From positions 1-34,858 of the forward strand of contig NZ_AONC01000055.1 of NCBI RefSeq assembly GCF_000585215.1: a DNA stretch of 34,858 bases. Direction: 5' to 3'. This stretch comes from Imhoffiella purpurea. Its GTDB lineage: Bacteria > Pseudomonadota > Gammaproteobacteria > Chromatiales > Chromatiaceae. Positions 12,653 through 21,147 of the stretch are shown piece by piece; position 1 is the stretch's first letter; every line of letters starts with the position of its first letter. The notes below the pieces were generated by a model. The model made no database searches and was not told where the DNA came from. It was given only the letters and a program-made list of their open reading frames with translations. Made by a program: the position numbers and the translations under genes.

Positions 12653-13897
12653 ATGAACCGACGCGTCCCGTTCGCCATCTCGCTCGCCGCCTCGGCGCTC
12701 TGTTTCCATAGCCAATCCCAGGCAGGACCACCGTCCGAGCCGGACATCTGGGAGCAGACGCAGGAGACGGCCAACGATTGGTGGAACCGCTCCAAGGACT
12801 TCGCCAACCAGACCGCGAGCGACGCACGCCGGCTGTTCGGTCCCAAGGACGACTTCGGATACGTCTGGGACAAGAGCGTTCCGCGATTGGACGACGCCTT
12901 GGAACTCGAGGAACGCCAGGCCGAGCTGCCCGAGCGGAGCTGGCTCGGCTCCGACCGGCGGTCGAACCAGGCCGAGATCGACGCCCTGCTGGACGAGGCG
13001 GTCGAGATCCTCTCGGTCTCGCCCGCGCTGCGCTACCGGGATCGCATCCAATCGCTGCAGACCGAGATCGAAGGGCTGCGGGCCGAGATCGCCGAGTATC
13101 GCCAGAGACGCGTCTCGGCACCCGCCGAGTCGGCCGTGCAGAAGACGGTCGACGACTACGACCGGCTGATCGCCGCTCGCGAGAAGGAGATCGACGCCAA
13201 GCATGCCGAGATCCAGGCGCTCGAGCGCCGCTTCGCCGAGGAGCTGCGCGGCATGGGCATGGAGCTCGACGACGATCAGGTCGCCTTCCTGCTGACCACG
13301 GTCGTCGGCGACAACATGGTCGATCTCGGCATCCTGTTCGACAACGTCAAGTCCATGACCCTGGAGCTGGAGCGGCTGGTCGAGGAGAGCGGAGAGGACC
13401 TGGAGAGCGCGCGCCGCTACTACGGGCTCTATGTCGTGCTGCTGAAGGCGCTGAAGCGCATGCACATCCAGATCGAGGAATCGGTGAGCGAGGAATATCT
13501 GCCCCAGATCGACGCCATCATCCGCCAGGCCCAGACCCTCGCCGGCGAAACGCGCGAGCTGATGCACACCTCGCCCGACAAACGCGACCTGCTCGCCGGC
13601 AATCTGGAGGCCCAGCAGGCGACCATCGAAGCCGCCCAGGTCTACCGGCGCTATCTCGAGGACCAGGCGCGCCAGGTCGAACAGGCGCGCCTGGAGCTCG
13701 AGAAGGACATCGCCGCGGCCTGGAACACCTACGAGACCGTGCGCGTCTCGGGCGAGCTGGTCGGGCTGGTCAAGTCCAGCCAGAGGCTGCTCGAAGGGCT
13801 CATGAACCGCCAGGTCCCGGCGCTGCGTCCGTTCCGGAATCTGCAGATGCAGCGCGAGTTCGAGAAGCTGACCCAGCAGTTGCGCGCCAAGGAGTGA
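12653..13897 (+). CDS. Exported coiled-coil protein of unknown function
   Basis: A protein of about 414 residues with a Sec signal peptide (MNRRVPFAISLAASALCF, cleavage probably after SQSQA). The mature part is almost entirely charged helix. A Trp-rich N-terminal segment (WEQTQETANDWWNRS) is followed by long heptad-like stretches (for example LQTEIEGLRAEIAEYRQ and REKEIDAKHAEIQALERRF), so an elongated periplasmic coiled coil is likely. I do not recognise a named family. Starts at 12644 and 12653 are both possible, and neither has a strong ribosome site. It is divergent from the SRP RNA and ends 15 bases before a convergent lipoprotein gene. Confidence 0.8.
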   Translation: MNRRVPFAISLAASALCFHSQSQAGPPSEPDIWEQTQETANDWWNRSKDFANQTASDARRLFGPKDDFGYVWDKSVPRLDDALELEERQAELPERSWLGSDRRSNQAEIDALLDEAVEILSVSPALRYRDRIQSLQTEIEGLRAEIAEYRQRRVSAPAESAVQKTVDDYDRLIAAREKEIDAKHAEIQALERRFAEELRGMGMELDDDQVAFLLTTVVGDNMVDLGILFDNVKSMTLELERLVEESGEDLESARRYYGLYVVLLKALKRMHIQIEESVSEEYLPQIDAIIRQAQTLAGETRELMHTSPDKRDLLAGNLEAQQATIEAAQVYRRYLEDQARQVEQARLELEKDIAAAWNTYETVRVSGELVGLVKSSQRLLEGLMNRQVPALRPFRNLQMQREFEKLTQQLRAKE

Positions 13898-13912
13898 GGA
13901 TCTCCAGAGGCG

Positions 13913-14452
13913 TCAGGGACGATAGGGATAGGGTTCGGCGCGGCCGAGCGCCGTGTAGCCGAAGACGATGTCGCCCTTGGTGCCGTCGTCGAGCGCGATC
14001 TGGCCGATCCCGTTGCGGCCGTCGTGATCGAGGATGATGTCGGCCCAGCCGCTGCGACCGTCGCTGCAGTAGACGTCGAAGATGGCGTCGTTCGAGAACT
14101 GGAAGGCGTTGTAGCTGCCACGACAGTCGTTGCGGCCGTTGGTGACGTCGAAGCGGGCGTTCAGGAGGGTCGTGCGGTAGTCGCCGATATAGACCTCGCC
14201 GTTCATCATGACCGCGAAGGGGCCCGCGGTCGAACGGTCGCCCGGCTCCTCGTTCGGACGCGGACGATCGAAATACTCCAGCACCTCGCTCATGCAGGCC
14301 GAATAGTCCTCCAGGTCCAGATGCCGGCACAGACGCTCGCCATAGTCGTCGGGAGAGATCGAGGTACTGATGCCGCCGGCATGATTCGGCGGCAGCAGGG
14401 CGCAACCCGCGAGCCAAGTGGACACACCGGCGATGAGGACCAATCGAAACAT
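13913..14452 (-). CDS. Putative lipoprotein of unknown function
   Basis: A 179-residue protein with a lipoprotein signal (MFRLVLIAGVSTWLAGC, lipid-modified Cys17). The C-terminal half, with NDCRGSYNAFQFSN, VYCSDGRSGWADI and LDDGTKGDIVFGY, resembles a small beta-rich domain that recurs in gammaproteobacterial lipoproteins and has no assigned function I can name. The second residue after Cys17 is Leu, so outer-membrane sorting is plausible. GGAG lies eight bases before the ATG at 14452. It is convergent with the coiled-coil gene and divergent from the Cys-rich lipoprotein gene. Confidence 0.8.
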   Translation of the reverse strand: MFRLVLIAGVSTWLAGCALLPPNHAGGISTSISPDDYGERLCRHLDLEDYSACMSEVLEYFDRPRPNEEPGDRSTAGPFAVMMNGEVYIGDYRTTLLNARFDVTNGRNDCRGSYNAFQFSNDAIFDVYCSDGRSGWADIILDHDGRNGIGQIALDDGTKGDIVFGYTALGRAEPYPYRP

Positions 14453-14666
14453 GGGCTTTCTCCGCTTAGCCTTATGGAGCGATCGGCTATAGAGTGTACA
14501 TGGATCGCGGTCGCTGGTGTGGCCGGCGATCCTCGGGCGTGCACAACGGACGCGATTGCGGCTAAAGTTCGGCCGAAGCGCCGGGCTCGCGGCCCCGAAT
14601 AGCCATCCCGATGCCTGGACCCGATGCCCCTTGGACAGAGCAGCGATGCCTGAAGGAGTGATGCAC

Positions 14667-15056
14667 ATGAGACCGGAGAATCGTCGTCGAGGTCTGCCCC
14701 GCCCGGCAGCCGGAAGGATCGGCATCCGACTGGGGGCACTGGGACTCGCGATCCTGCTCGGCGGCTGCGCCAAGCCGCTGGTTCTGGACGCGACGCTTCC
14801 CCAGCAGTTCGCCGAGATCGCCTGTGTCGAGGAATGCCGTGCGACCAAGGAGCAGTGCGACGCGGATGCGCGCTACGACTATCGCCAGTGTCAGGCAGGC
14901 TACGACACATCCTTCCGAACCTATCGCTGGTGTCTCGCCTCGGCGATCGATCGCGACGACTGCGGCTATCCCGGGTGGTCCTGCGCCGAGAACCTCTACG
15001 GCTATTGCAGCAACCGCTATCACGACTGCGAGAAGGCCTGCCGCAACGGCGGCTGA
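14667..15056 (+). CDS. Cysteine-rich putative lipoprotein
   Basis: A 129-residue protein with a lipobox (LAILLGGC, Cys34). After this it has ten further cysteines (53, 57, 64, 75, 89, 99, 106, 114, 121, 125). Their even number and spacing suggest five disulfides in a compact periplasmic domain. I do not recognise the family. The ATG at 14667 is chosen because AAGGAG lies eight bases upstream; ATGs at 14646 and 14661 are badly placed. The gene ends 16 bases before the hupV stop on the opposite strand, with no obvious terminator between. Confidence 0.75.
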   Translation: MRPENRRRGLPRPAAGRIGIRLGALGLAILLGGCAKPLVLDATLPQQFAEIACVEECRATKEQCDADARYDYRQCQAGYDTSFRTYRWCLASAIDRDDCGYPGWSCAENLYGYCSNRYHDCEKACRNGG

Positions 15057-15072
15057 GCACACCGCCGAACGC

Positions 15073-16521
15073 TCAATGCACGGTGCACACCATGCAGGGA
15101 TCGAAGGAGCGCACGATATGCTGCACCGACACGGGCGTGCGCTCGCCCTCGCGCACCGGCGCCCCCACTAGCGCCTGCTCCAGCGGCCCCGGAACGCCTT
15201 GACGGTCCCGGGGCGAGAAATTCCAGGTCGTGGGCGCGACGATCTGATAGTTGAGGATCCGGCCGTTGCGTACCCGCAGCCAATGCCCGAGACTGCCGCG
15301 CGCCGCCTCCACCAGCCCCACGCCAAGGGCCTCGTCCGGCAGGACCGCCGAGGCGCAGAAGGGATCGCCTGGACGTAACTCGCGCACCCACGCCTCCATG
15401 GCGATCAGCAGACGCGCGGATTCGACCAGACGGGCGATGACCCGATTGGCGACGTTCCCGCCCGAGTGCGCGACCAGATCGCGCACCAGCGGCTGTCCGT
15501 CGACCAGCTGCCGCGCCAGCGCCCCCACCTCCACGACCTGCCCATCCAGACGCGGCGCCTTGCACCAGGTGTAGGCACCCTCCTTCTCCGCCAGTGGCAG
15601 CGTGGTCCCGGCGCTCGGGTGCAGCGGCTCCGGACCGCCGAGCATCCAGCTGTGGCTCAGATCCTCGGTGATGGCGTCCAGGTTCAGATCCAGCGGACCG
15701 CCGGACCAGAGCCCGCGCCGGAACAGAGGCGCGTCCCCGAGCGGAAAGGCCCCGTAGCTCATGAAGCGGTCCGTGGCCCGGCCGAGCCGATCGAGCCCCA
15801 GGGCGTCCGCCACTTCGAGGAAACGTCGCAGATCGCCCGTCGCGGACGGCGCCCGGACGCGCCACTCGGCCAGCGCCTGCCGATCCGGCAGGGCGGCGAT
15901 CGCCTCGAGCCGATCGCCGAAGGTGTGCGCCTCGAGGAAGCGACGGAATCCGGCGAGGATCATCAGCAGACGCATCCGCTCCTGAGGCTGCACGGCGCGG
16001 GTGGATCCACCGGGCTGGAGACTCAAGCTGTGCGGCCATTTGCCGGCCAGGAACCCCATGAGATGCTGCAGCCTGGCCCGTGCCGCCGTGAATTCCTGGG
16101 CCGCGCTCCCGGTGCCGGCACGAAAGCGCTCGGCCAAGGGCGGGAACCAGGGCGCGTCCGCATAGACCTCGCGGGCGAAGTCGGGCATGAAGAAGAGATA
16201 GAAATGGGTGAGATGGTCGGCGAGATTCTCGCAGGCCAGGATCAGGTTCACCGCCAGCTCGCCGTTCGGCGGCATCAGGACCCCCTGCGCCCGGGCCAGT
16301 GCGGAGGCCGCCGCCACCGACTGGGAGACCGAGCAGATGCCGCAGATCCGGGGCACGATCACCAAGGCGTCGAAGGGGTCCTTGCCCTGGAGGATCTGCT
16401 CGAACCCGCGATAGAGCGGCGAGACCACCCGGGCCTCGCGGACCTGCCCGTCGGCGACATCCAGACGCACCTCCAGGTCGCCCTCGACCCGATTGAAGGG
16501 TCCGACCACCAGTCGTCCCAT
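15073..16521 (-). CDS. hupV: Regulatory [NiFe]-hydrogenase large subunit HupV
   Basis: A 482-residue large subunit of the H2-sensing hydrogenase (HupV/HoxC type). The Ni-Fe ligands are Cys60 and Cys63 in RICGIC and Cys476 and Cys479 in DPCMVCTVH. The protein stops directly after that histidine. Ordinary uptake hydrogenases carry a C-terminal peptide removed by a protease, while sensor hydrogenases lack it, as here. The N-terminus MGRLVVGPFNRVEGDLEV is typical of HoxC. HupUV binds H2 in the cytoplasm and changes the activity of the kinase HupT. It is the last gene of hupT-hupU-hupV. The ribosome site before its ATG is poor, and an in-frame 12-codon ORF lies just upstream. Confidence 0.95.
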   Translation of the reverse strand: MGRLVVGPFNRVEGDLEVRLDVADGQVREARVVSPLYRGFEQILQGKDPFDALVIVPRICGICSVSQSVAAASALARAQGVLMPPNGELAVNLILACENLADHLTHFYLFFMPDFAREVYADAPWFPPLAERFRAGTGSAAQEFTAARARLQHLMGFLAGKWPHSLSLQPGGSTRAVQPQERMRLLMILAGFRRFLEAHTFGDRLEAIAALPDRQALAEWRVRAPSATGDLRRFLEVADALGLDRLGRATDRFMSYGAFPLGDAPLFRRGLWSGGPLDLNLDAITEDLSHSWMLGGPEPLHPSAGTTLPLAEKEGAYTWCKAPRLDGQVVEVGALARQLVDGQPLVRDLVAHSGGNVANRVIARLVESARLLIAMEAWVRELRPGDPFCASAVLPDEALGVGLVEAARGSLGHWLRVRNGRILNYQIVAPTTWNFSPRDRQGVPGPLEQALVGAPVREGERTPVSVQHIVRSFDPCMVCTVH

Positions 16522-16524
16522 GTC

Positions 16525-16563
16525 TCAGTCGATCCGCTCGAACGATTCGGCCGCAACGACCAT
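16525..16563 (-). other. Possible 12-codon upstream ORF before hupV
   Basis: A strong ribosome site (GGGAGG) precedes an ATG at 16563 that reads MVVAAESFERID and then TGA. The stop is followed by GAC and the hupV ATG in the same frame. It could serve to reload ribosomes on hupV, whose own ribosome site is weak. It could also be an extension of hupV interrupted by one stop codon. Confidence 0.35.
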
Positions 16564-16573
16564 GAGCGCCTCC

Positions 16574-17581
16574 CTAGCGTTGTTGGGTCTGCCGAACCCT
16601 GGGCGGAACCACCAGATGATCCGCCGTGGCGTTGCGTCTCAGCCGCTCGGGCGTCGCCGCCTTGGAGAGCGATGCCAGGGCCACGAACCAGGCCTTGGGC
16701 ATGTCGGTCGGCAAACCGATCGGGATTCCGGCCACATTGGGCGTCTGCAGGAAGCCGTGTCCAGGCTCTTCGAACTCGGGCGCGGTGCAGTTGATGCAGG
16801 CGTAGCCGCCGCGGGTGCAGGACCCCTGACCGTTCCACAGCCGGGTGTTGCAGTCGGCATGGGCCTGGGTGCCCAGACAGCCGAGATGCTCCATCAGACA
16901 CCCCAGATCCGAGTGTTCCAGCGCGCTGGCCTTGTACTCGTAGAACTCGTTGCGGGGACAGCCGTGATGGACCAGATGGTCGTAGAACATGCGCGGACGC
17001 CGATAGGGATCCAGGTCCGATTCGGCGAGCGCATCCATGGCCAGGGCGGCCAGGGTCTCGCCGACCCAGTTCGGATGGACCGGACAGCCGGCGATGTTGA
17101 CGACCGGAAGCCCTCCCGAGGCCCGGAAATCCGCACCCAGCAGGCCGCCGGGATGCTCGCCCTCGTACTGCAGGCCGCAGGCATCCGTGGGATTGGAACC
17201 GCCGGCGGTGATCCCTCCATAGGCCGCGCAGGTCCCCACGGCAACCACGCAACGGGCGCGCGGCGCCAGGGACCGCACCCAGTCGATCATGGGCCGGTCG
17301 GTCCCCGAGAGCAGGTGGAAGCGCCCGGTCCCGTTCGGCCCGCGCAGCAGGGCGCCCTCGACGCACAGCAGATCGAGCGGCTGCTCGCCCCGCTCCAGAC
17401 GCCCGAGCAGCGACAGCACCTCGTCCCCGCTCGCCTCGCTCAGGGACGGATGCCAGATCAGGCGCAGACCGGCGGCATCGAACAGCCCCTGGAGCTCGGG
17501 GGACTCGGCGTTCAGCAGCGACATGGTGCAGCCGCCGCAGCCCCCGGACTGGAGCCAGAGCAGGTCCAGCGGATCGCTCAT
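16574..17581 (-). CDS. hupU: Regulatory [NiFe]-hydrogenase small subunit HupU
   Basis: A 335-residue iron-sulfur subunit with no twin-arginine signal peptide. It starts directly at MSDPLDLLWLQSGGCGGC, which is the mark of cytoplasmic H2-sensor hydrogenases as opposed to exported uptake enzymes. Cluster ligands are visible in SGGCGGC (Cys15, Cys18), VGTCAAYGG, NIAGCPVHP, YDHLVHHGCPR and GYACINCTAPEF. Its ATG overlaps the hupT stop in an ATGA junction, so translation is coupled. The C-terminus is rich in Arg and Gln. It forms a heterodimer with HupV. Confidence 0.95.
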   Translation of the reverse strand: MSDPLDLLWLQSGGCGGCTMSLLNAESPELQGLFDAAGLRLIWHPSLSEASGDEVLSLLGRLERGEQPLDLLCVEGALLRGPNGTGRFHLLSGTDRPMIDWVRSLAPRARCVVAVGTCAAYGGITAGGSNPTDACGLQYEGEHPGGLLGADFRASGGLPVVNIAGCPVHPNWVGETLAALAMDALAESDLDPYRRPRMFYDHLVHHGCPRNEFYEYKASALEHSDLGCLMEHLGCLGTQAHADCNTRLWNGQGSCTRGGYACINCTAPEFEEPGHGFLQTPNVAGIPIGLPTDMPKAWFVALASLSKAATPERLRRNATADHLVVPPRVRQTQQR

Positions 17582-18954
17582 AGCGGCAGCTCCATGGTGA
17601 ATCTGGCTCCGCCCTCGGCACGGTTGTCGACGCCCAGACGTCCACCGTGATCGGTCACGATGCCATAGCTGATCGAGAGCCCCAGCCCGGTGCCCTGCCC
17701 GACCGGCTTGGTGGTGAAGAAGGGGTCGAACACCTTGAGCAGATCGCCCTCCGCGATCCCGGGCCCGTTGTCCTCGACGGTCAGACGCACCCAGCCGCTG
17801 CGCGCGGCCCCGGTTTCCCGCGCGGCCTCGCGCTCGAAACGGACCAGCCGGATGCCGATCTCGGGCTCCGGACTCTGCAGCAGGGCGTCCACCGCGTTCT
17901 GCACCAGGTTCATCACCACCTGATGGATCTGCCCTGCATGACCGCAGAGATCCAGACGCTCGGGCAGATCCAGGTCGAGCCGCACGCCCAGACGCTTGCC
18001 CTTGGTCACCCACTGCACGGCGGTCCGGACCACGTGGACCAGATCGAAGGGCGCGCGCTCGCCTTGCTGTCCGCCCGAGAAGCGGCGCAGATCCTGAACC
18101 ACGTCGCGCACCCGTTCGGCTCCCTCCAGGGTTCCCTTGATCAGGGGATCCAGGTCGTCGAGCATCCGCTGGATGCGCAGCTCCTCCTTGAGCGCCTTGA
18201 GATGCTCGGGCGGATCCGAGGCGTCCACGGCGTCGCAGAAGGTGCGCATCCGCTCGCGATAGCGGCTCAGCACATGGACGTTGCCGTAGACGAAGCTGAT
18301 CGGATTGTTGAGCTCGTGCGCGACCCCGGCGACCAGACGACCGAGCGAGGCCATCTTCTCGGCACTGATCAGCTGCTTCTGCGCCTGCTTGAGTTCGTCA
18401 TGCGCCCGATTCAGCGCCTTGTAGGCCCGCTGCAGCTCGCCCACCGGACGGCCGATCAGCACCATGCCCACCAGCCGGCCGCGGGCGTCGTAGCGCGAGG
18501 TGCAGTTGACGGCCAGGGGCACCGCCTCCCGTTCGCCGCGCAGCACCAGCTCGCAGTCGTGTACCGCGTCGTTGCGGATCTTCTCGACGAAGCCGCTGGC
18601 CAGATCGAGACACTCGGCGGTCAGAAGAGATTGGAATGGACGCCCGATCAGGGCGGACTCGGGCTGACCGGACAGACTCTCCAGGGCCGGATTCACCTCC
18701 TCGATCCGGCCGTCGATGTCGCAGACGATGAGGACGTCGGTCATGGAGGCCAGCACGCTCGAGATGAACTGATGGGCCGCCTCGAGCGCGCTGTTCTTCT
18801 CCTCGAGCTCGACCTGGTAGCGCACCAGGTCGGCATAGGTCTCGTCCATCTTGTGGATGACTTCGATCCAGAGCGCGTCCTGGCGCTCGCCGAGACCCTC
18901 GGGCGCCTCGGCCAGGTCGAGCGTTGAATCGGTATCGTCGCGAGACGCTTGCAT
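17578..18954 (-). CDS. hupT: Histidine kinase HupT of the H2-sensing system
   Basis: A soluble sensor kinase of about 458 residues. It has a predicted N-terminal coiled coil (about 30-60), a PAS domain (about 62-180, with VCDIDGRIEEVNPALESL) and a kinase core. The phosphorylated residue is His213 in VAGVAHELNNPIS; the N box is VVMNLVQNAVDAL and the G boxes are VEDNGPGI and GTGLGLSISYGIV. It lacks membrane segments, which fits a partner of cytoplasmic HupUV. In relatives HupT passes phosphate to HupR, which controls hupSL; neither is in this window. The ATG at 18954 has a G-rich ribosome site; ATG 18966 or TTG 18996 are alternatives. It follows cysS closely on the same strand. Confidence 0.92.
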   Translation of the reverse strand: MQASRDDTDSTLDLAEAPEGLGERQDALWIEVIHKMDETYADLVRYQVELEEKNSALEAAHQFISSVLASMTDVLIVCDIDGRIEEVNPALESLSGQPESALIGRPFQSLLTAECLDLASGFVEKIRNDAVHDCELVLRGEREAVPLAVNCTSRYDARGRLVGMVLIGRPVGELQRAYKALNRAHDELKQAQKQLISAEKMASLGRLVAGVAHELNNPISFVYGNVHVLSRYRERMRTFCDAVDASDPPEHLKALKEELRIQRMLDDLDPLIKGTLEGAERVRDVVQDLRRFSGGQQGERAPFDLVHVVRTAVQWVTKGKRLGVRLDLDLPERLDLCGHAGQIHQVVMNLVQNAVDALLQSPEPEIGIRLVRFEREAARETGAARSGWVRLTVEDNGPGIAEGDLLKVFDPFFTTKPVGQGTGLGLSISYGIVTDHGGRLGVDNRAEGGARFTMELPL

Positions 18955-19011
18955 CGAAGCCCCCATCGCAGCCAGCGGACCGAGCGCTCGGTCCAATCGA
19001 GGTCTATCGCA

Positions 19012-20403
19012 TCAGGAGGCCCGCCGCCAGGTCGTTCCCTGCGGACCGTCCTCGAGTTGTACGCCGGCGTCCGCGAGCTCCTTACGGATACGATCGGCCG
19101 CCGCCCAGTCGCGGTCGGCGCGGGCCTGCTTGCGCTCCTGGATCAGTGCCTCGATCCGAGCGTCGCTGAGACCCTCCTCGGCCGACGCCGGACCGCCGCG
19201 CAGATAGACCTCGGCATCGCCCTGCAGAATCCCCAGCATGCCCCCCAGCCGACGCAGCTCGGCGCCCAGGGCCGCCGCGCGTTCCATATCGAGCGGTCGC
19301 ACCCGATTGATCTCGCGCACCAGGTCGAAGAGCACGGCCAGAGCGATGGGGGTGTTGAAATCGTCGTCCATCGCGGCCTGGAAACGCGCGCGGTAATCCT
19401 CGCCGAACGCCGGCTCGACCTCGGGCAGCCCGCGCAGGGCCGTATAGATGCGGGTCAGGGCGCCGCGCGCGTTCTGCAGGTTCTCGTCGTCGTAGTTGAG
19501 CGGGCTGCGGTACTGGCTGGTGAGGATGAAATAGCGCACCTCCTCGGCCTGATAGCGCTGCAGGATCTCGCGCACGGTGAAGAAGTTGCCCAGCGACTTG
19601 GACATCTTCTCCTCGTTGACCCGCACGAATCCGTTGTGCATCCAGACGTTGACGAAGGTCTCGCCGGTCGCGCCCTCGGACTGGGCGATCTCGTTCTCGT
19701 GGTGCGGAAACTGGAGATCGGCGCCGCCGCCGTGGATGTCGAAATGATGACCCAGTGCGCAGGTGCTCATGGCGGAGCATTCGATGTGCCACCCCGGACG
19801 CCCCATCCCCCAGGGCGACTCCCAGGCCGGCTCGCCCGGCTTGGCCGACTTCCAGAGCGCGAAGTCGAGCGGATCGCGCTTGGACTCGCCGATCTCCACC
19901 CGGGCCCCGGCGCGCAGATCCTGCGGATCCTTGCCGGAGAGTTTGCCATAGCCGGGGAAGCGGCCGACGGCATAGTAGACGTCCCCGTTCTCGGCGACAT
20001 AGGCCATGTCCTTGTCGACCAGGGTCTGGACCATGGCCAGGATCTCGTCCATGTGGCCGGTCGCGCAGGGCTCCAGGGTCGGGGGCAGCACGCCGAGCGC
20101 CTCGGCGTCCTCGCGCATGGCCTGGATGAAGCGCTCGGTCAGCTCGGTGAATGCCTCGCCGTTCTCGGCGGCGCGACGGATGATCTTGTCGTCGATGTCT
20201 GTGATGTTGCGGACATAGGTCACCTCGTAGCCGAGCGCGCGCAGGTAGCGATAGACGACGTCGAACACCACCATCACCCGCGCATGACCCAGGTGGCAGT
20301 AGTCGTAGACGGTCATGCCGCATACGTACATGCGCACCTGTCCGGGCTCGATCGGGGTGAAGACATCTTTCTGGCGGGTCAGGCTATTGTAGATCTGCAG
20401 CAT
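19012..20403 (-). CDS. cysS: Cysteine--tRNA ligase
   Basis: A 463-residue class I aminoacyl-tRNA synthetase. The HIGH motif is CHLGHARVM and the KMSKS motif is EKMSKSLGN. Zinc ligands are in [21 protein letters not shown] and the PHHENE segment. The C-terminal helical DALR-like region reads [20 protein letters not shown]. It charges tRNA-Cys. The ATG at 20403 ([13 protein letters not shown]) matches the usual N-terminus; the upstream ATG pair at about 20448 adds residues absent from relatives. It is divergent from ppiB and may be co-transcribed with hupTUV, which begins about 60 bases downstream. Confidence 0.97.
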   Translation of the reverse strand: MLQIYNSLTRQKDVFTPIEPGQVRMYVCGMTVYDYCHLGHARVMVVFDVVYRYLRALGYEVTYVRNITDIDDKIIRRAAENGEAFTELTERFIQAMREDAEALGVLPPTLEPCATGHMDEILAMVQTLVDKDMAYVAENGDVYYAVGRFPGYGKLSGKDPQDLRAGARVEIGESKRDPLDFALWKSAKPGEPAWESPWGMGRPGWHIECSAMSTCALGHHFDIHGGGADLQFPHHENEIAQSEGATGETFVNVWMHNGFVRVNEEKMSKSLGNFFTVREILQRYQAEEVRYFILTSQYRSPLNYDDENLQNARGALTRIYTALRGLPEVEPAFGEDYRARFQAAMDDDFNTPIALAVLFDLVREINRVRPLDMERAAALGAELRRLGGMLGILQGDAEVYLRGGPASAEEGLSDARIEALIQERKQARADRDWAAADRIRKELADAGVQLEDGPQGTTWRRAS

Positions 20404-20582
20404 GGACGGAAATTCTTGGCGATGAGGGACAAACGTCGAAGTCATCATGGTAGCAAAGCCCCGGACGAACCGCTGCGCGCCTTTCCCCCACCGGTCAAAG
20501 CCCTTAACATGTCTGAGTTTTCACCATCAGCGAGCAGAGGCGCCGAATGCGCCGCCTCGATGCTCATGCCTGGAGCCAACCC

Positions 20583-21071
20583 ATGATCAAACTCACCACC
20601 ACCCTCGGCGACATCCTCATCGAGCTCGACGCCGAGAAGGCCCCCAAGACCAGCGCCAACTTCGAGCAGTATGTCCGCGACGGCCATTACGACGGCACCC
20701 TCTTCCACCGCGTGATCCCGGGTTTCATGATCCAGGGCGGCGGCATGACCGCAGACTTCAACCAGAAACCGACCCGCAGCCCGATCGAGAACGAGGCCAA
20801 GAACGGCCTCAAGAACGCGGCCGGGACCCTCGCCATGGCGCGCACCATGGAGCCGCACTCGGCCACCTCGCAGTTCTTCATCAACGTCTCGAACAACGAC
20901 TTCCTGGACTATCCGGGACAGGACGGCTGGGGCTACTGCGTCTTCGGCCGCGTCGTCGAGGGCATGGAGACGGTCGACGCCATCAAGGACGTCAAGACCG
21001 GAAACCGCAACGGCCACCAGGACGTCCCGGTCGAGGACGTCGTCATCGAGAAGGCCGAGATCATCGACTGA
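20583..21071 (+). CDS. ppiB: Peptidyl-prolyl cis-trans isomerase B (cytoplasmic cyclophilin)
   Basis: A 162-residue cyclophilin. Catalytic-site motifs are [33 protein letters not shown] and [12 protein letters not shown]. There is no signal peptide, so it is the cytoplasmic PpiB rather than the periplasmic PpiA. It speeds proline isomerisation during protein folding. The start at 20583 gives [15 protein letters not shown], the usual beginning. A hairpin follows its stop. Confidence 0.95.
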   Translation: MIKLTTTLGDILIELDAEKAPKTSANFEQYVRDGHYDGTLFHRVIPGFMIQGGGMTADFNQKPTRSPIENEAKNGLKNAAGTLAMARTMEPHSATSQFFINVSNNDFLDYPGQDGWGYCVFGRVVEGMETVDAIKDVKTGNRNGHQDVPVEDVVIEKAEIID

Positions 21072-21085
21072 CGCCACCAAGAGAC

Positions 21086-21109
21086 GCAACCGTCGCCGGA
21101 CGGTTGCGA
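21086..21109. terminator. Hairpin between convergent ppiB and mgtE
   Basis: CGCAACCGTC and GACGGTTGCG form a perfect 10-bp stem with a four-base loop, 14 bases after the ppiB stop. There is no T-run on either side, so it is not a classic intrinsic terminator. It could still limit read-through between the two converging genes or protect the ppiB mRNA end. Confidence 0.45.
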
Positions 21110-21147
21110 CGGGGAGAGTGGAGGCTCTCAGCTGGGGGCTGGAGGCT

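Noticed and set aside
16525-16563. TGA upstream of hupV read as selenocysteine
   Set aside because: The TGA precedes the conserved HupV N-terminus, sits in residues not conserved in HoxC/HupV proteins as I recall them, and all nickel ligands are accounted for by cysteines.
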